DNA of 64,000 nt from Methylobacterium phyllostachyos (GTDB lineage: Bacteria > Pseudomonadota > Alphaproteobacteria > Rhizobiales > Beijerinckiaceae): assembly GCF_900103445.1 (NCBI RefSeq), contig NZ_FNHS01000002.1, forward strand, positions 310,001-374,000, written 5' to 3'. The number at the start of each line of letters is the position of its first letter. The first letter of the stretch is position 1. Under the pieces are notes generated by a model, which did no database searches, was not told where the DNA came from, and saw nothing but the letters and a program-made list of their open reading frames with translations. Below are positions 48,362-55,652 of the stretch, one piece after another. A program made the position numbers and the translations under genes.

Positions 48362-49963
48362 CTATCTGCGTATGGGCGTCAGAAACCTGTCGAGCGTTTC
48401 CGGATCCTCGATCTGGGTGATGATGCATCCGAGCGCTTCAATCCGACCCGGATCCCCGCGGGAAGCCGCACAGAGCAATCGCCATCCCACGATCAAACTC
48501 TCCTTTTCGGAGACTGCCTCAACGACGGCTAGAAGAGCTTCTGCGGCGGAGACTGCTTCCGGCCAACCTACCGCGGGCCTCATGCCGCGCAGCGATTGAG
48601 CGACAGATGGCTGGTAAATAGAGTGTGACGCTGCGCGGACGACCTCTTCCAAATATGCGATCGGATTTTGAAGTCCTTTCGGCTCACGGCGCAGGATCGA
48701 AAGCGCGAATGCGGTTGCCTCGCTTCCCTGAAAACGCATTAACCGCTCAACATCGTCTGCCTTCGCTTGCTGGGCGATGAGCCGCAGAAACGCCTTTGCT
48801 ACTTCACCTTCGCGTGTGGCCCAGATCCCGCTTTCATAGGTAACGCGACCCGCATCAATCGTACGTAGCTTTCCTAGTGCCGCGCGATTTAGGCCATTGG
48901 GCAACTTCCGCCCCCGACCGACTACGACGAGTTCGTCAATGAGGGCCGCGTTCAGGTCGACCCGTGCCCCTGTAAGGATGGCGAGAGCGTCACGTAAACG
49001 CTTGCGGTGACTTCGGCGCGTCGACGCACATGTTGCTACTCCCCACATCTGCTCCGACAATTCGATAGCATTGATCGTGCTGATCCGCTTATCAGGAAGT
49101 GATGCCGCAAGAATGCGGTAAGCCCTCTGGCTTGAGGCGGGTAACGCAAGCAAGCGCGCGTCACGGTCCGGCGCGCCATATCGCTTTCTTATCACTGCTG
49201 CCACTGCAGAGCGGCTCGGCGCCGGCTGCGTCTGCCGAGTGGCCCGTTCGGCGATCACGTCGTGGATCGCGCCTGACGAGGGTCGCATAAGGCGCGTTCT
49301 CCTCCCTCCGACCTGTCCATGTTTGCCAGTCGAGATTGCTAAACTGGGACGGTCTTTATGTAGATTGCTGTAGAGCGCTGGGTCTGGCCCGGAGGTATAA
49401 TCCACTAAGTCCGTAACCGACTGTGTAAGGGCGCGTCTCGCTGCAGCTGTTCCACCTTGTCTTGATGCTGGCGGCTTGAGAACCTTAGCTCCCGGTCGCC
49501 ATTTTGCCCGGTACGCTACCAGGCGACCCACGACTCCGTCCGCATCATCATCGAGCGCCGCACACCCTGGCTTGGCTCGGTAAGCTTTAACAAGTGCAAG
49601 CAATTCGCGGTTGAGAAAGACGGGGTCGGGAACGCCGCCATTACCCCGTGCAGATGTAAGCGCAAGCCGACGGGAATATGGGAGTAAGTAGTTCCAAAGC
49701 TTCTGGTTTGAGTTTGTTGCTGTCCGACGGGTACTGGTGTTCCCACGCCTGGAAAAATAGGCGCAAACGCGCGATACGACGCTGTCGCAGTCGTCGTCGG
49801 ATATCTCGCTGCATAGGTCGGCGATGGTAGCTTCAGCCAAGACCTCCATGCCTAACGCCTTAATGGTTCGCTCGTCGGCAAAGGCTCCAGTATGGCGTAG
49901 GTCGTGGAGGCGCTTTCCGAGACCCTTGCGCATAAATTCGAAAAGGTCCGGATTTGCGGACAT
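48362..49963 (-). CDS. 533-aa hypothetical protein of the accessory region
   Basis: A large soluble protein with base composition less GC-rich than the backbone. It starts MSANPDLFEFMRKGLGKRLH. A possible DNA-binding segment is QMWGVATCASTRRSHRKRLR near residue 310, and the C-terminal 150 residues are helical repeats reminiscent of HEAT-like folds (AFLRLIAQQAKADDVERLMR; AYLEEVVRAASH). The early HDLRHT string looks like a tyrosine-recombinase motif but stands alone at residues 20-25, so is not evidence for an integrase. No family recognised. Confidence 0.6.
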   Translation of the reverse strand: MSANPDLFEFMRKGLGKRLHDLRHTGAFADERTIKALGMEVLAEATIADLCSEISDDDCDSVVSRVCAYFSRRGNTSTRRTATNSNQKLWNYLLPYSRRLALTSARGNGGVPDPVFLNRELLALVKAYRAKPGCAALDDDADGVVGRLVAYRAKWRPGAKVLKPPASRQGGTAAARRALTQSVTDLVDYTSGPDPALYSNLHKDRPSLAISTGKHGQVGGRRTRLMRPSSGAIHDVIAERATRQTQPAPSRSAVAAVIRKRYGAPDRDARLLALPASSQRAYRILAASLPDKRISTINAIELSEQMWGVATCASTRRSHRKRLRDALAILTGARVDLNAALIDELVVVGRGRKLPNGLNRAALGKLRTIDAGRVTYESGIWATREGEVAKAFLRLIAQQAKADDVERLMRFQGSEATAFALSILRREPKGLQNPIAYLEEVVRAASHSIYQPSVAQSLRGMRPAVGWPEAVSAAEALLAVVEAVSEKESLIVGWRLLCAASRGDPGRIEALGCIITQIEDPETLDRFLTPIRR

Positions 49964-50080
49964 GCACGCCTTACTCCCCCACCATTTCGCGATCTTAGAT
50001 TAGGCGTGTGCGCATTGCAATGACGCAAGGCATTGATTTATAAAGACAAAACGTTTCCTGATTTGCAACGGCCGGCTTTA

Positions 50081-50931
50081 GAGCCTTCAACAAAACCGGG
50101 TTTGGCGCGTTGAGCGGAGATGGCGATACTGCTCCTCCCCGATGGCCTGTTAGCCGAGATCACACCGCTGCTGCCGCCTGAACGGGCCAAGCCCAACGGC
50201 GGTCGGCCTCCAACCTCCGACCGCGCGGCACTGACGGGGATCCTGTTCGTGCTGAGCTCAGACACGCCGTGGGAGTTGCTGCCCCGGGAGATGGGCTGCG
50301 GCTCGGGGATGACCTGCTGGCGACGCTTGCGGGACTGGCAGAAGGCCGGAGTGTGGGACCGTCTGCAGTATGAGCTGCTCGACCGGCTCGGCCGCCAGAA
50401 TGGCATCGACTTCAGCCGAGCGTCCCTGGACAGCGCCTCGATTGCAGCCAAAAGGGGGGCCCGGCGACGAGCCCGAACCCGACTGACCGGGGCAAGCCGG
50501 GCGCGAAGCGCCACATCGTCACCGATGCGAAGGGCATCCCTCTCGCTCTGAAGCTGACGGGGGCGAACGTCCATGACAGCCGAATGCTGAAGGCGGTCGC
50601 GGATGCCATCCCGCCGATCCGCTCGTGCTGGGGACCGCCGCGCAAGCGTCCCTCGAAGCTGCACGCCGACAAGGCCTACGACCACCGCCGCTGTCGTCAA
50701 GCGCTGACCCGCCGCCGCATCCAGCCCCGCATCGCCCGGCGCGGGATCGAGAGCAGTCAACGGCTGGGACGTCGCAGGTGGGTCGTCGAGCGCACGCTGG
50801 CGTAGTTCGCCCAGTTTCGTCGCCTCGCCATCCGCTACGAGCGACGGGCCGACATCCATCTCGCCTTCTCGACGCTGGCTGCCGCCCTCTTCGTTTGGCG
50901 CTTCATCGAACGATGGTTTTGTTAGAGGCTC
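50081..50931 (+). mobile_element. Degenerate IS5-family (IS427-type) insertion sequence
   Basis: An 851-bp element bounded by imperfect terminal inverted repeats: GAGCCTTCAACAAAACC at the left (50081-50097) and the complement of GAGCCTCTAACAAAACC at the right (50915-50931), two mismatches. TTA flanks both ends, a possible 3-bp target duplication. It carries one transposase with a -1 frameshift and a nonsense codon. The right end is directly followed by another IS. Confidence 0.88.
50120..50924 (+). pseudogene. IS5/IS427-type transposase, frameshift plus nonsense
   Basis: The N-terminal part (LLPDGLLAEITPLLPPERAK; PWELLPREMGCGSGMTCWRR) gives a helix-turn-helix region and the first catalytic Asp in FSRASLDSASIAAK. 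At 50450-50459 (AAAAGGGGGG) the frame must shift by -1 to continue as GGPATSPNPTDRGKPGAKRH with IVTDAKGIPL. Such a shift is programmed in many IS427-group elements. Further on, VVERTLA is followed by TAG where relatives have Trp (50803-50805), then FAQFRRLAIRYERRADIHLA to the end. The TAG makes this copy probably inactive. Confidence 0.85.
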
Positions 50932-50935
50932 TTAG

Positions 50936-52400
50936 CTCGACTTTGGCCATTCATGCGGCGTGGCAGAGGGCATAGACCCAGGAGGCTGGCAAACGGAATC
51001 GGGGTTTTGTTCGGGCGGATCGGCGCGGTGATGTTGCCAAAGTCCGCTCGCGCCAGATCGCACAGCGCACGGCGGCCAGGGCATCGGCGAAGGTCGGGCA
51101 CGGTTTGGGGTACCACGCGGCGGCCGCGACGCGTCGCCGTTGGCGGGCCTGGAGCCGTGCAGCCAGCAGCGTGACGATTGAGAACAGGGCGAGCAGGCAG
51201 GGTGTAGTGCGAGCGATCGCCGTGTCAGACCACTGCCGCTGCGTCTCGACGCCCAGATGGGCGCGCGCTTCCTGGAAGGTGACCTCGACGGTCCAGCGCC
51301 GCACGAACCACCCGACGATCTGCGTGGGCTCGCGCGTTGGATCCGTGCAGAGCAGGGACTGGGGCGGGAAGCGCGCCTCGGGATCGCGGATGAGGACCCA
51401 ACGGATCGGTACGACGGGCAAGCCACCGTGCCGCCACACCGCGGTGTCCGAGGCGATCTCGATCGCGCGCGCGCCCGCCCCGTACCAGCCGGGCACCACG
51501 ACCTTGCGCCAGAGCGTGTCCTTGGCCGCGAGGCGCGCGGCGAGCGTGGGCAGCCGAGCGCCTTTGGTACGCGGACGCCCGATCGTGCCGAGCGGTCGCG
51601 GCGGTGCGGGATCATAGAGGGCTGCGTCGAGCCGCAGGCGGGTGATTGCCGTGATGCCGCCGCGCCGCATCGCATCGAGGAACTGGAGGGCCGAGAAGCC
51701 GCCATCGCCCACCAGGATGAGGTCGCGCCCCGGCAGCCAGCGCCGCGCCTGCAGAGCGAGTTGGCGTCCGACGTCGAGCAGCGGCTTGTGGCGGCGGCCC
51801 CGTTCGCGACAGGCGCGCTCGGATGGTACCAGCGCGGTCAGGAATGGCAGCGCCCAGACGCGCCCCGCCCAGGGGATCGGGGCGAGCAGCATCAGGCTCA
51901 TCCAGCGCAGCCCGCTCGCCTTAACGAAGTGGCTGTCGGAGGACCGCACGGGGTCGCGGTAGATGCCCTTGGCGGCGATCCGCTTGCCGCGGCGTCGCTC
52001 GATCGTGTCGTCCAGTCCCAGGACCACGGGACCGCGTTGCGCGAACGCGTCGACGAGGAGCCTGAGCAGGATACGGCTGCCGGTGCGCGGGCACCACGCC
52101 GCCCGGTTGAGGATGCGATGGACGTTCACGAACCGTCGCTCCTGCGCGCGGCCCAGGATGCGCAGGACGCTCGTCACCGTGCGGCGGCCCGGCGTCAGGA
52201 TCGCGCCGATCAGCAGAAGCTGAGCATGGCGCCACGAGCGGTGGACGAACAGCGGCGCGAACGCCAGGATGATCCCGGCGAAGCGGGTGGGCAAAGGCAG
52301 CATGACGGTGTCTCTTGGCGGGGACATCACCAGCCTAACCATCACACCCGCTTCGTCACCTCACACCCTCGACCGCCCGTCAAAATTGGCCAAAGTCGAG
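50936..52400 (-). mobile_element. IS701-like insertion sequence
   Basis: A 1,465-bp element with terminal inverted repeats CTCGACTTTGGCCA (50936-50949, and the complement at 52387-52400), perfect over 14 bases. CTTAG occurs directly outside both ends (50931-50935 and 52401-52405), fitting a YTAR-type target duplication. The left copy of CTTAG lies at the right junction of the IS5-type element, so this IS inserted at its boundary. It contains one intact transposase. Confidence 0.88.
50951..52345 (-). CDS. IS701-like DDE transposase
   Basis: A 464-residue transposase filling the element. Acidic active-site candidates are Asp in VVLGLDDTIERRRGKRIAAK, Asp in DLILVGDGGFSALQFLD and Glu in VRRWTVEVTFQEARAHLG. 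The frame is uninterrupted, so the element may still move. The start may be the GTG at 52345 or, more likely for the family, the ATG at 52303 (MLPLPTRFAGIILAFAPLF). Family assignment rests on the DDE_5-like motif pattern and YTAR-type target. Confidence 0.85.
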   Translation of the reverse strand: MMVRLVMSPPRDTVMLPLPTRFAGIILAFAPLFVHRSWRHAQLLLIGAILTPGRRTVTSVLRILGRAQERRFVNVHRILNRAAWCPRTGSRILLRLLVDAFAQRGPVVLGLDDTIERRRGKRIAAKGIYRDPVRSSDSHFVKASGLRWMSLMLLAPIPWAGRVWALPFLTALVPSERACRERGRRHKPLLDVGRQLALQARRWLPGRDLILVGDGGFSALQFLDAMRRGGITAITRLRLDAALYDPAPPRPLGTIGRPRTKGARLPTLAARLAAKDTLWRKVVVPGWYGAGARAIEIASDTAVWRHGGLPVVPIRWVLIRDPEARFPPQSLLCTDPTREPTQIVGWFVRRWTVEVTFQEARAHLGVETQRQWSDTAIARTTPCLLALFSIVTLLAARLQARQRRRVAAAAWYPKPCPTFADALAAVRCAIWRERTLATSPRRSARTKPRFRLPASWVYALCHAA

Positions 52401-52668
52401 CTTAGCTGGCGACTAATGGGCCTCCGGGCGCACGAACAGAATGGCGCCGGCCGAGATGGATTAACGGTAAGGCGCTAGGAAAAACGTGTGGTTTCACGAA
52501 ACGTTAACCCTATCCTAGAGTCGAACTTGCCGATAAAGGGGGGGCATCTATAATAGGACTTTACGGTTGTTAACTTTGTGCTTGGTTATTAGTTGACCGA
52601 GCGCTTTGCCATGCCTTCTTGATGTGCTTCATCGCGACGTCGCCGCGAGCGCAATTTAGGAGGCTTCA

Positions 52669-54159
52669 TTGTCGGAAGAGCAGGTTGGGGCCGAGGCGAC
52701 CGCAGAAGATGGCGGTAGGGCCCCATCGTCGGATAGCCTGCCCCTACTGCCCGAATGGCAGGCGGCAGCGGATTATCCGGTGCGCGCCCTGGGTACCCAT
52801 TTGAGTGCTGCCGCTTCTGCGATAGCGGACATTGTCCAAGTTCCGATCGCAGTTGCTGCACAATCGGTCTTAGCTGCGGCAGCACTGATAGTTCAAGACT
52901 TTGCAGACGTTCTTTTGCCTATCGGTCCTAATGGCATGGCCAAGCCGCTAAGCTTATTTTTTGTGACATTGGCAGAGAGCGGCGACAGAAAGTCGGCTAC
53001 TGATGCTTTTGCCTGCAAAGCAATAAAAGAACATGAAGAGAAAGCCCTTAATAATTACAAAAACTCTCTCGATGTTTGGGTGCGCAGTCGAGAATCATGG
53101 AAGATAGAAAAAAACATAATTCGAACCAATAGGGATATCGATGCAGCCACCCGCATCGAAATGCTGCGCACTTTAGGTCCTGAGCCTGCGAAGCCTATCG
53201 AGCCAGTGCTAATTCCCAATGACCTAACATTCGAGGGACTGGTAAACGCGTGGAACAAACTGCCGCGGTCGATTGGTCTGTTTACTACAGAAGGGGGGCA
53301 GTTTATCGGCGGCTATGGCATGAAGGGAGATAGTAGAATTAACACTGCTGCAGGGCTTAGTTTATTTTGGGATGGCGGGACATATAAGCGAATTCGAGCA
53401 TCTGACGGCCTTCATGTTTTGAAAGAACGCCGGCTGTCGCTTCATTTGATGGTTCAGCCGCAGATTTCGGCTAGATTTCTTAATGACGAGATCCTTATCA
53501 ATCAAGGTTTTTTCTCGCGCATGCTGATTGCCGCCCCAAAAAGTATTATTGGCTCGCGCTTTCATAAGATTACGCAAGAAAATAGCGCTCGATCCCTGTC
53601 CGCGTATACTGACCGTTTGTCGAACCTTCTCCAGCAGGCGACGACTATCAATGTCCGTCCCGATGTCGATGCAAGCCGTCGCAAACTAATGATGACGCAA
53701 GAAGCTAAAAGTTTATGGATAGAACTCAGTGATTGGGTCGAACTACAGTCGACTCGGAATGGCGAGTTTTTCGATGTCAAAGATGTTGCGGCGAAGGCTG
53801 CTGAGCAGGCTGCGCGTATAGCTGGGGTGCTGACTCTCGTAAGCGACCACAACGCTTCTCACATTGCGGAGGAGGAGATGTACTTTGCGAGTGAGCTGGT
53901 TGTATGGTACGTTAATGAGGCGCGACGTCTTCGGGATACACATCCCGTCAATCCAGTCCTGACTCAAGCTAAAGCGCTTCTCGATTGGATAGCCGCGCGG
54001 CCGGAGTCGAAGGCCGAGTTCGTCGAAATTCTGCAGTTTGGGCCGGCAAGGACCCGGACGAAAAGAGAGGCTGAGGCTGCCCTAGCTCAACTGGTGGAGC
54101 ATCATCTCGTAAGTGAGATTGCTCGGCGCCCGCGGACCTTCCGGGTCGTCGCGAGCTGA
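52669..54159 (+). CDS. DUF3987-family protein of mobile elements
   Basis: A 496-residue protein of the DUF3987 type, usually found on plasmids and integrative elements and thought to be linked to primase/helicase-like replication modules. Diagnostic parts are ADYPVRALGTHLSAAASAIA, PLSLFFVTLAESGDRKSATD and GLFTTEGGQFIGGYGMKGD. No ATG suits; the TTG at 52669 lies 6 bases after a strong AGGAGG ribosome-binding site and is chosen. Base composition is far more AT-rich than the backbone, showing recent acquisition. A 22-bp inverted repeat follows the stop. Confidence 0.82.
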   Translation: MSEEQVGAEATAEDGGRAPSSDSLPLLPEWQAAADYPVRALGTHLSAAASAIADIVQVPIAVAAQSVLAAAALIVQDFADVLLPIGPNGMAKPLSLFFVTLAESGDRKSATDAFACKAIKEHEEKALNNYKNSLDVWVRSRESWKIEKNIIRTNRDIDAATRIEMLRTLGPEPAKPIEPVLIPNDLTFEGLVNAWNKLPRSIGLFTTEGGQFIGGYGMKGDSRINTAAGLSLFWDGGTYKRIRASDGLHVLKERRLSLHLMVQPQISARFLNDEILINQGFFSRMLIAAPKSIIGSRFHKITQENSARSLSAYTDRLSNLLQQATTINVRPDVDASRRKLMMTQEAKSLWIELSDWVELQSTRNGEFFDVKDVAAKAAEQAARIAGVLTLVSDHNASHIAEEEMYFASELVVWYVNEARRLRDTHPVNPVLTQAKALLDWIAARPESKAEFVEILQFGPARTRTKREAEAALAQLVEHHLVSEIARRPRTFRVVAS

Positions 54160-54170
54160 TAACCCATTCT

Positions 54171-54229
54171 TGCTAGGCTGCTATTGTTGCTAAACAGCGA
54201 AGGTTTCTAGCAACAATAGCAGCTTAGCA
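54171..54229. repeat. 22-bp inverted repeat downstream of the DUF3987 gene
   Basis: Arms 54171-54192 and 54208-54229 are inverted repeats with one mismatch (16 bp perfect next to a 15-base spacer); the core is GCTGCTATTGTTGCTA. It starts 12 bases after the DUF3987 stop codon. It may be a terminator without a U tract, or a protein-binding or recombination site of the mobile element. Confidence 0.85.
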
Positions 54230-54604
54230 GCCTTGTCTGAGATTGGCCGAAAGCGGAATGGCTGCTTTGGAGAAGTGCCGCCGGAAAAGCGGACGGCCTG
54301 CTACCGGCCCAACCCAGCCGCCCAAGGCCTTTTCTGGGTATTCTCGAAAGCAGACATTTCCGGCTGACGAAGGGAAAGAGAGGTCGCCTATGTGCATCAT
54401 AAACGACGTTTCGTACAACCCCTTGTCCCTCATTGTATACATTATTCAAATTTAAGAAAATATAAATTGCTCAAAATTCGATATCTCCTCGTCACGCCAC
54501 TATAATACTGCTCAATGCGCGTCGACGCGTCAGCAGTCGCGCTCGAAGAGGCATGAAAAGACGCATCGCCATTCCTAGCGAAGCTGTTCGGATGGGTTAG
54601 CTCT
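54230..54604. other. AT-rich gap at the edge of the accessory block
   Basis: About 375 AT-rich bases before the Crp/Fnr gene. A 70-residue frame at 54243-54455 has an odd composition and ends in a hydrophobic tail (LSLIVYIIQI); it is not convincing. No second copy of the tRNA-Met 3' end was found here. Confidence 0.5.
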
Positions 54605-55417
54605 ATGACTCACTCATACGCCAATGCTGAGCGACTCTTTCGCCGCTTCGCTGAGTTTGCAGTCCTTACGCCAGACGATCGCGACAAGATCCGCCAGTTG
54701 GCACATAAGCCGGTTGCGCTGCCGATTGGGGCGGTCATCCGCGAGCAGTGCATTGAGCCTACCTGCATCTATCTACTGATCGAGGGTTGGGCCTCTGCGT
54801 CGATCAACCTGAAAAATGGTACCCAGCAAATCGCCAAGGTGCACCTACCAGGCGACCTCATGGGGATGCCTAGCGCGAGCCTGCAGGAGACTGCTGATAC
54901 GCTAACTGCGCTGACTCCTGTCGTCATCGGTCAGATACCGCTGGAACGGTTCGCGCATTTGTTCTCCGCCTCCCCGCGCTTCGCTATGGCGATGTTCCTT
55001 AGCTCTCAGCGCGAGCGCATCGCCCTGATGGACATGCTGACCCAGATCGGACGGGCGTCCTCCTTCCAGCGTATGGCGTGGCTACTGCTTGACCTGCATG
55101 AGCGGCTAAGCTTGTCTGGTCTCTGTGAGCCGACTTGGTTCAACCTCATGCTTCTTCAGGAGCAGATCGCGGATATCCTTGGGATCACCACCGTCCACGC
55201 GAACCGAACGTTCCGCCGCCTGCAGCGAGAAGGCTTCATTCGAAGCGATAGAAAGCGGATAGAGATCCTGGATCGGCGCGCCCTAGCGCGGGTGGCAAAT
55301 TGGGAGCGGCGAGCGATGGCGTCCCCCCCGAAGTGGCTGATGTGGGACGTTGAGGTATCGCTCTTTGAGGCGGGAGCCGAAGTTGTGGGTACCGCGCCTT
55401 TGCGTTCGAACGCTTAA
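54605..55417 (+). CDS. Crp/Fnr-family transcriptional regulator
   Basis: A 270-residue regulator with an N-terminal cyclic-nucleotide-binding-like beta barrel (CIYLLIEGWASASINLKNGT; KVHLPGDLMGMPSASLQETA), a dimerisation helix (FAMAMFLSSQRERIALMDML) and a C-terminal winged helix (LLQEQIADILGITTVHANRT, then FRRLQREGF). No Fnr-type cysteine set is present, so it is not an oxygen sensor of that kind. A 30-residue tail extends past the usual end. Target genes unknown. Confidence 0.9.
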   Translation: MTHSYANAERLFRRFAEFAVLTPDDRDKIRQLAHKPVALPIGAVIREQCIEPTCIYLLIEGWASASINLKNGTQQIAKVHLPGDLMGMPSASLQETADTLTALTPVVIGQIPLERFAHLFSASPRFAMAMFLSSQRERIALMDMLTQIGRASSFQRMAWLLLDLHERLSLSGLCEPTWFNLMLLQEQIADILGITTVHANRTFRRLQREGFIRSDRKRIEILDRRALARVANWERRAMASPPKWLMWDVEVSLFEAGAEVVGTAPLRSNA

Positions 55418-55550
55418 CGCTTCCAGCTAGAGGCATACCCTACGGGGGTATAGACATGCTGTAGGCAGGCTTAACTATGCTGTCTGCTTCTACCTTTTAC
55501 CAACCAAATGCGGACCGGCAGAAATCCACCCGAAGCAGCCCATCGAGCCG

Positions 55551-55640
55551 GTACGGTTTGGGTATGCCCATCGGAGCGACCGGCGGCAGTTCGCTATGGG
55601 TGCGCCTTTAGCAGACCGCATTCCGCGGCAGCTCACGACC
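55551..55640. repeat. Imperfect repeat, copy 1 (left of histidine kinase)
   Basis: About 90 bases that match 58093-58182 with several substitutions and small gaps. The best-conserved blocks are TTTGGGTATGC, CAGTTCGCTATGG and GCGCCTTTAGCAGA. Same orientation in both copies. Confidence 0.8.
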
Positions 55641-55652
55641 GATTAAGGGCCT

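Noticed and set aside
49880..49963. HDLRHT string in the 533-aa protein, resembling a tyrosine recombinase
   Set aside because: It lies at residues 20-25 near the N-terminus without the other Arg, His and Tyr boxes in order.
52485..52510. GTTTCACGAAAC, similar to a parS partition site
   Set aside because: It lacks the full 16-bp palindrome and no parAB genes are nearby.
54243..54455. 70-residue frame in an AT-rich gap
   Set aside because: Composition is not protein-like, there is no good ribosome-binding site, and it overlaps equally long frames on the other strand.
55433..55449. Hairpin ATACCC/GGGTAT after the Crp/Fnr gene
   Set aside because: Only six pairs and no U tract, too weak to call a terminator.
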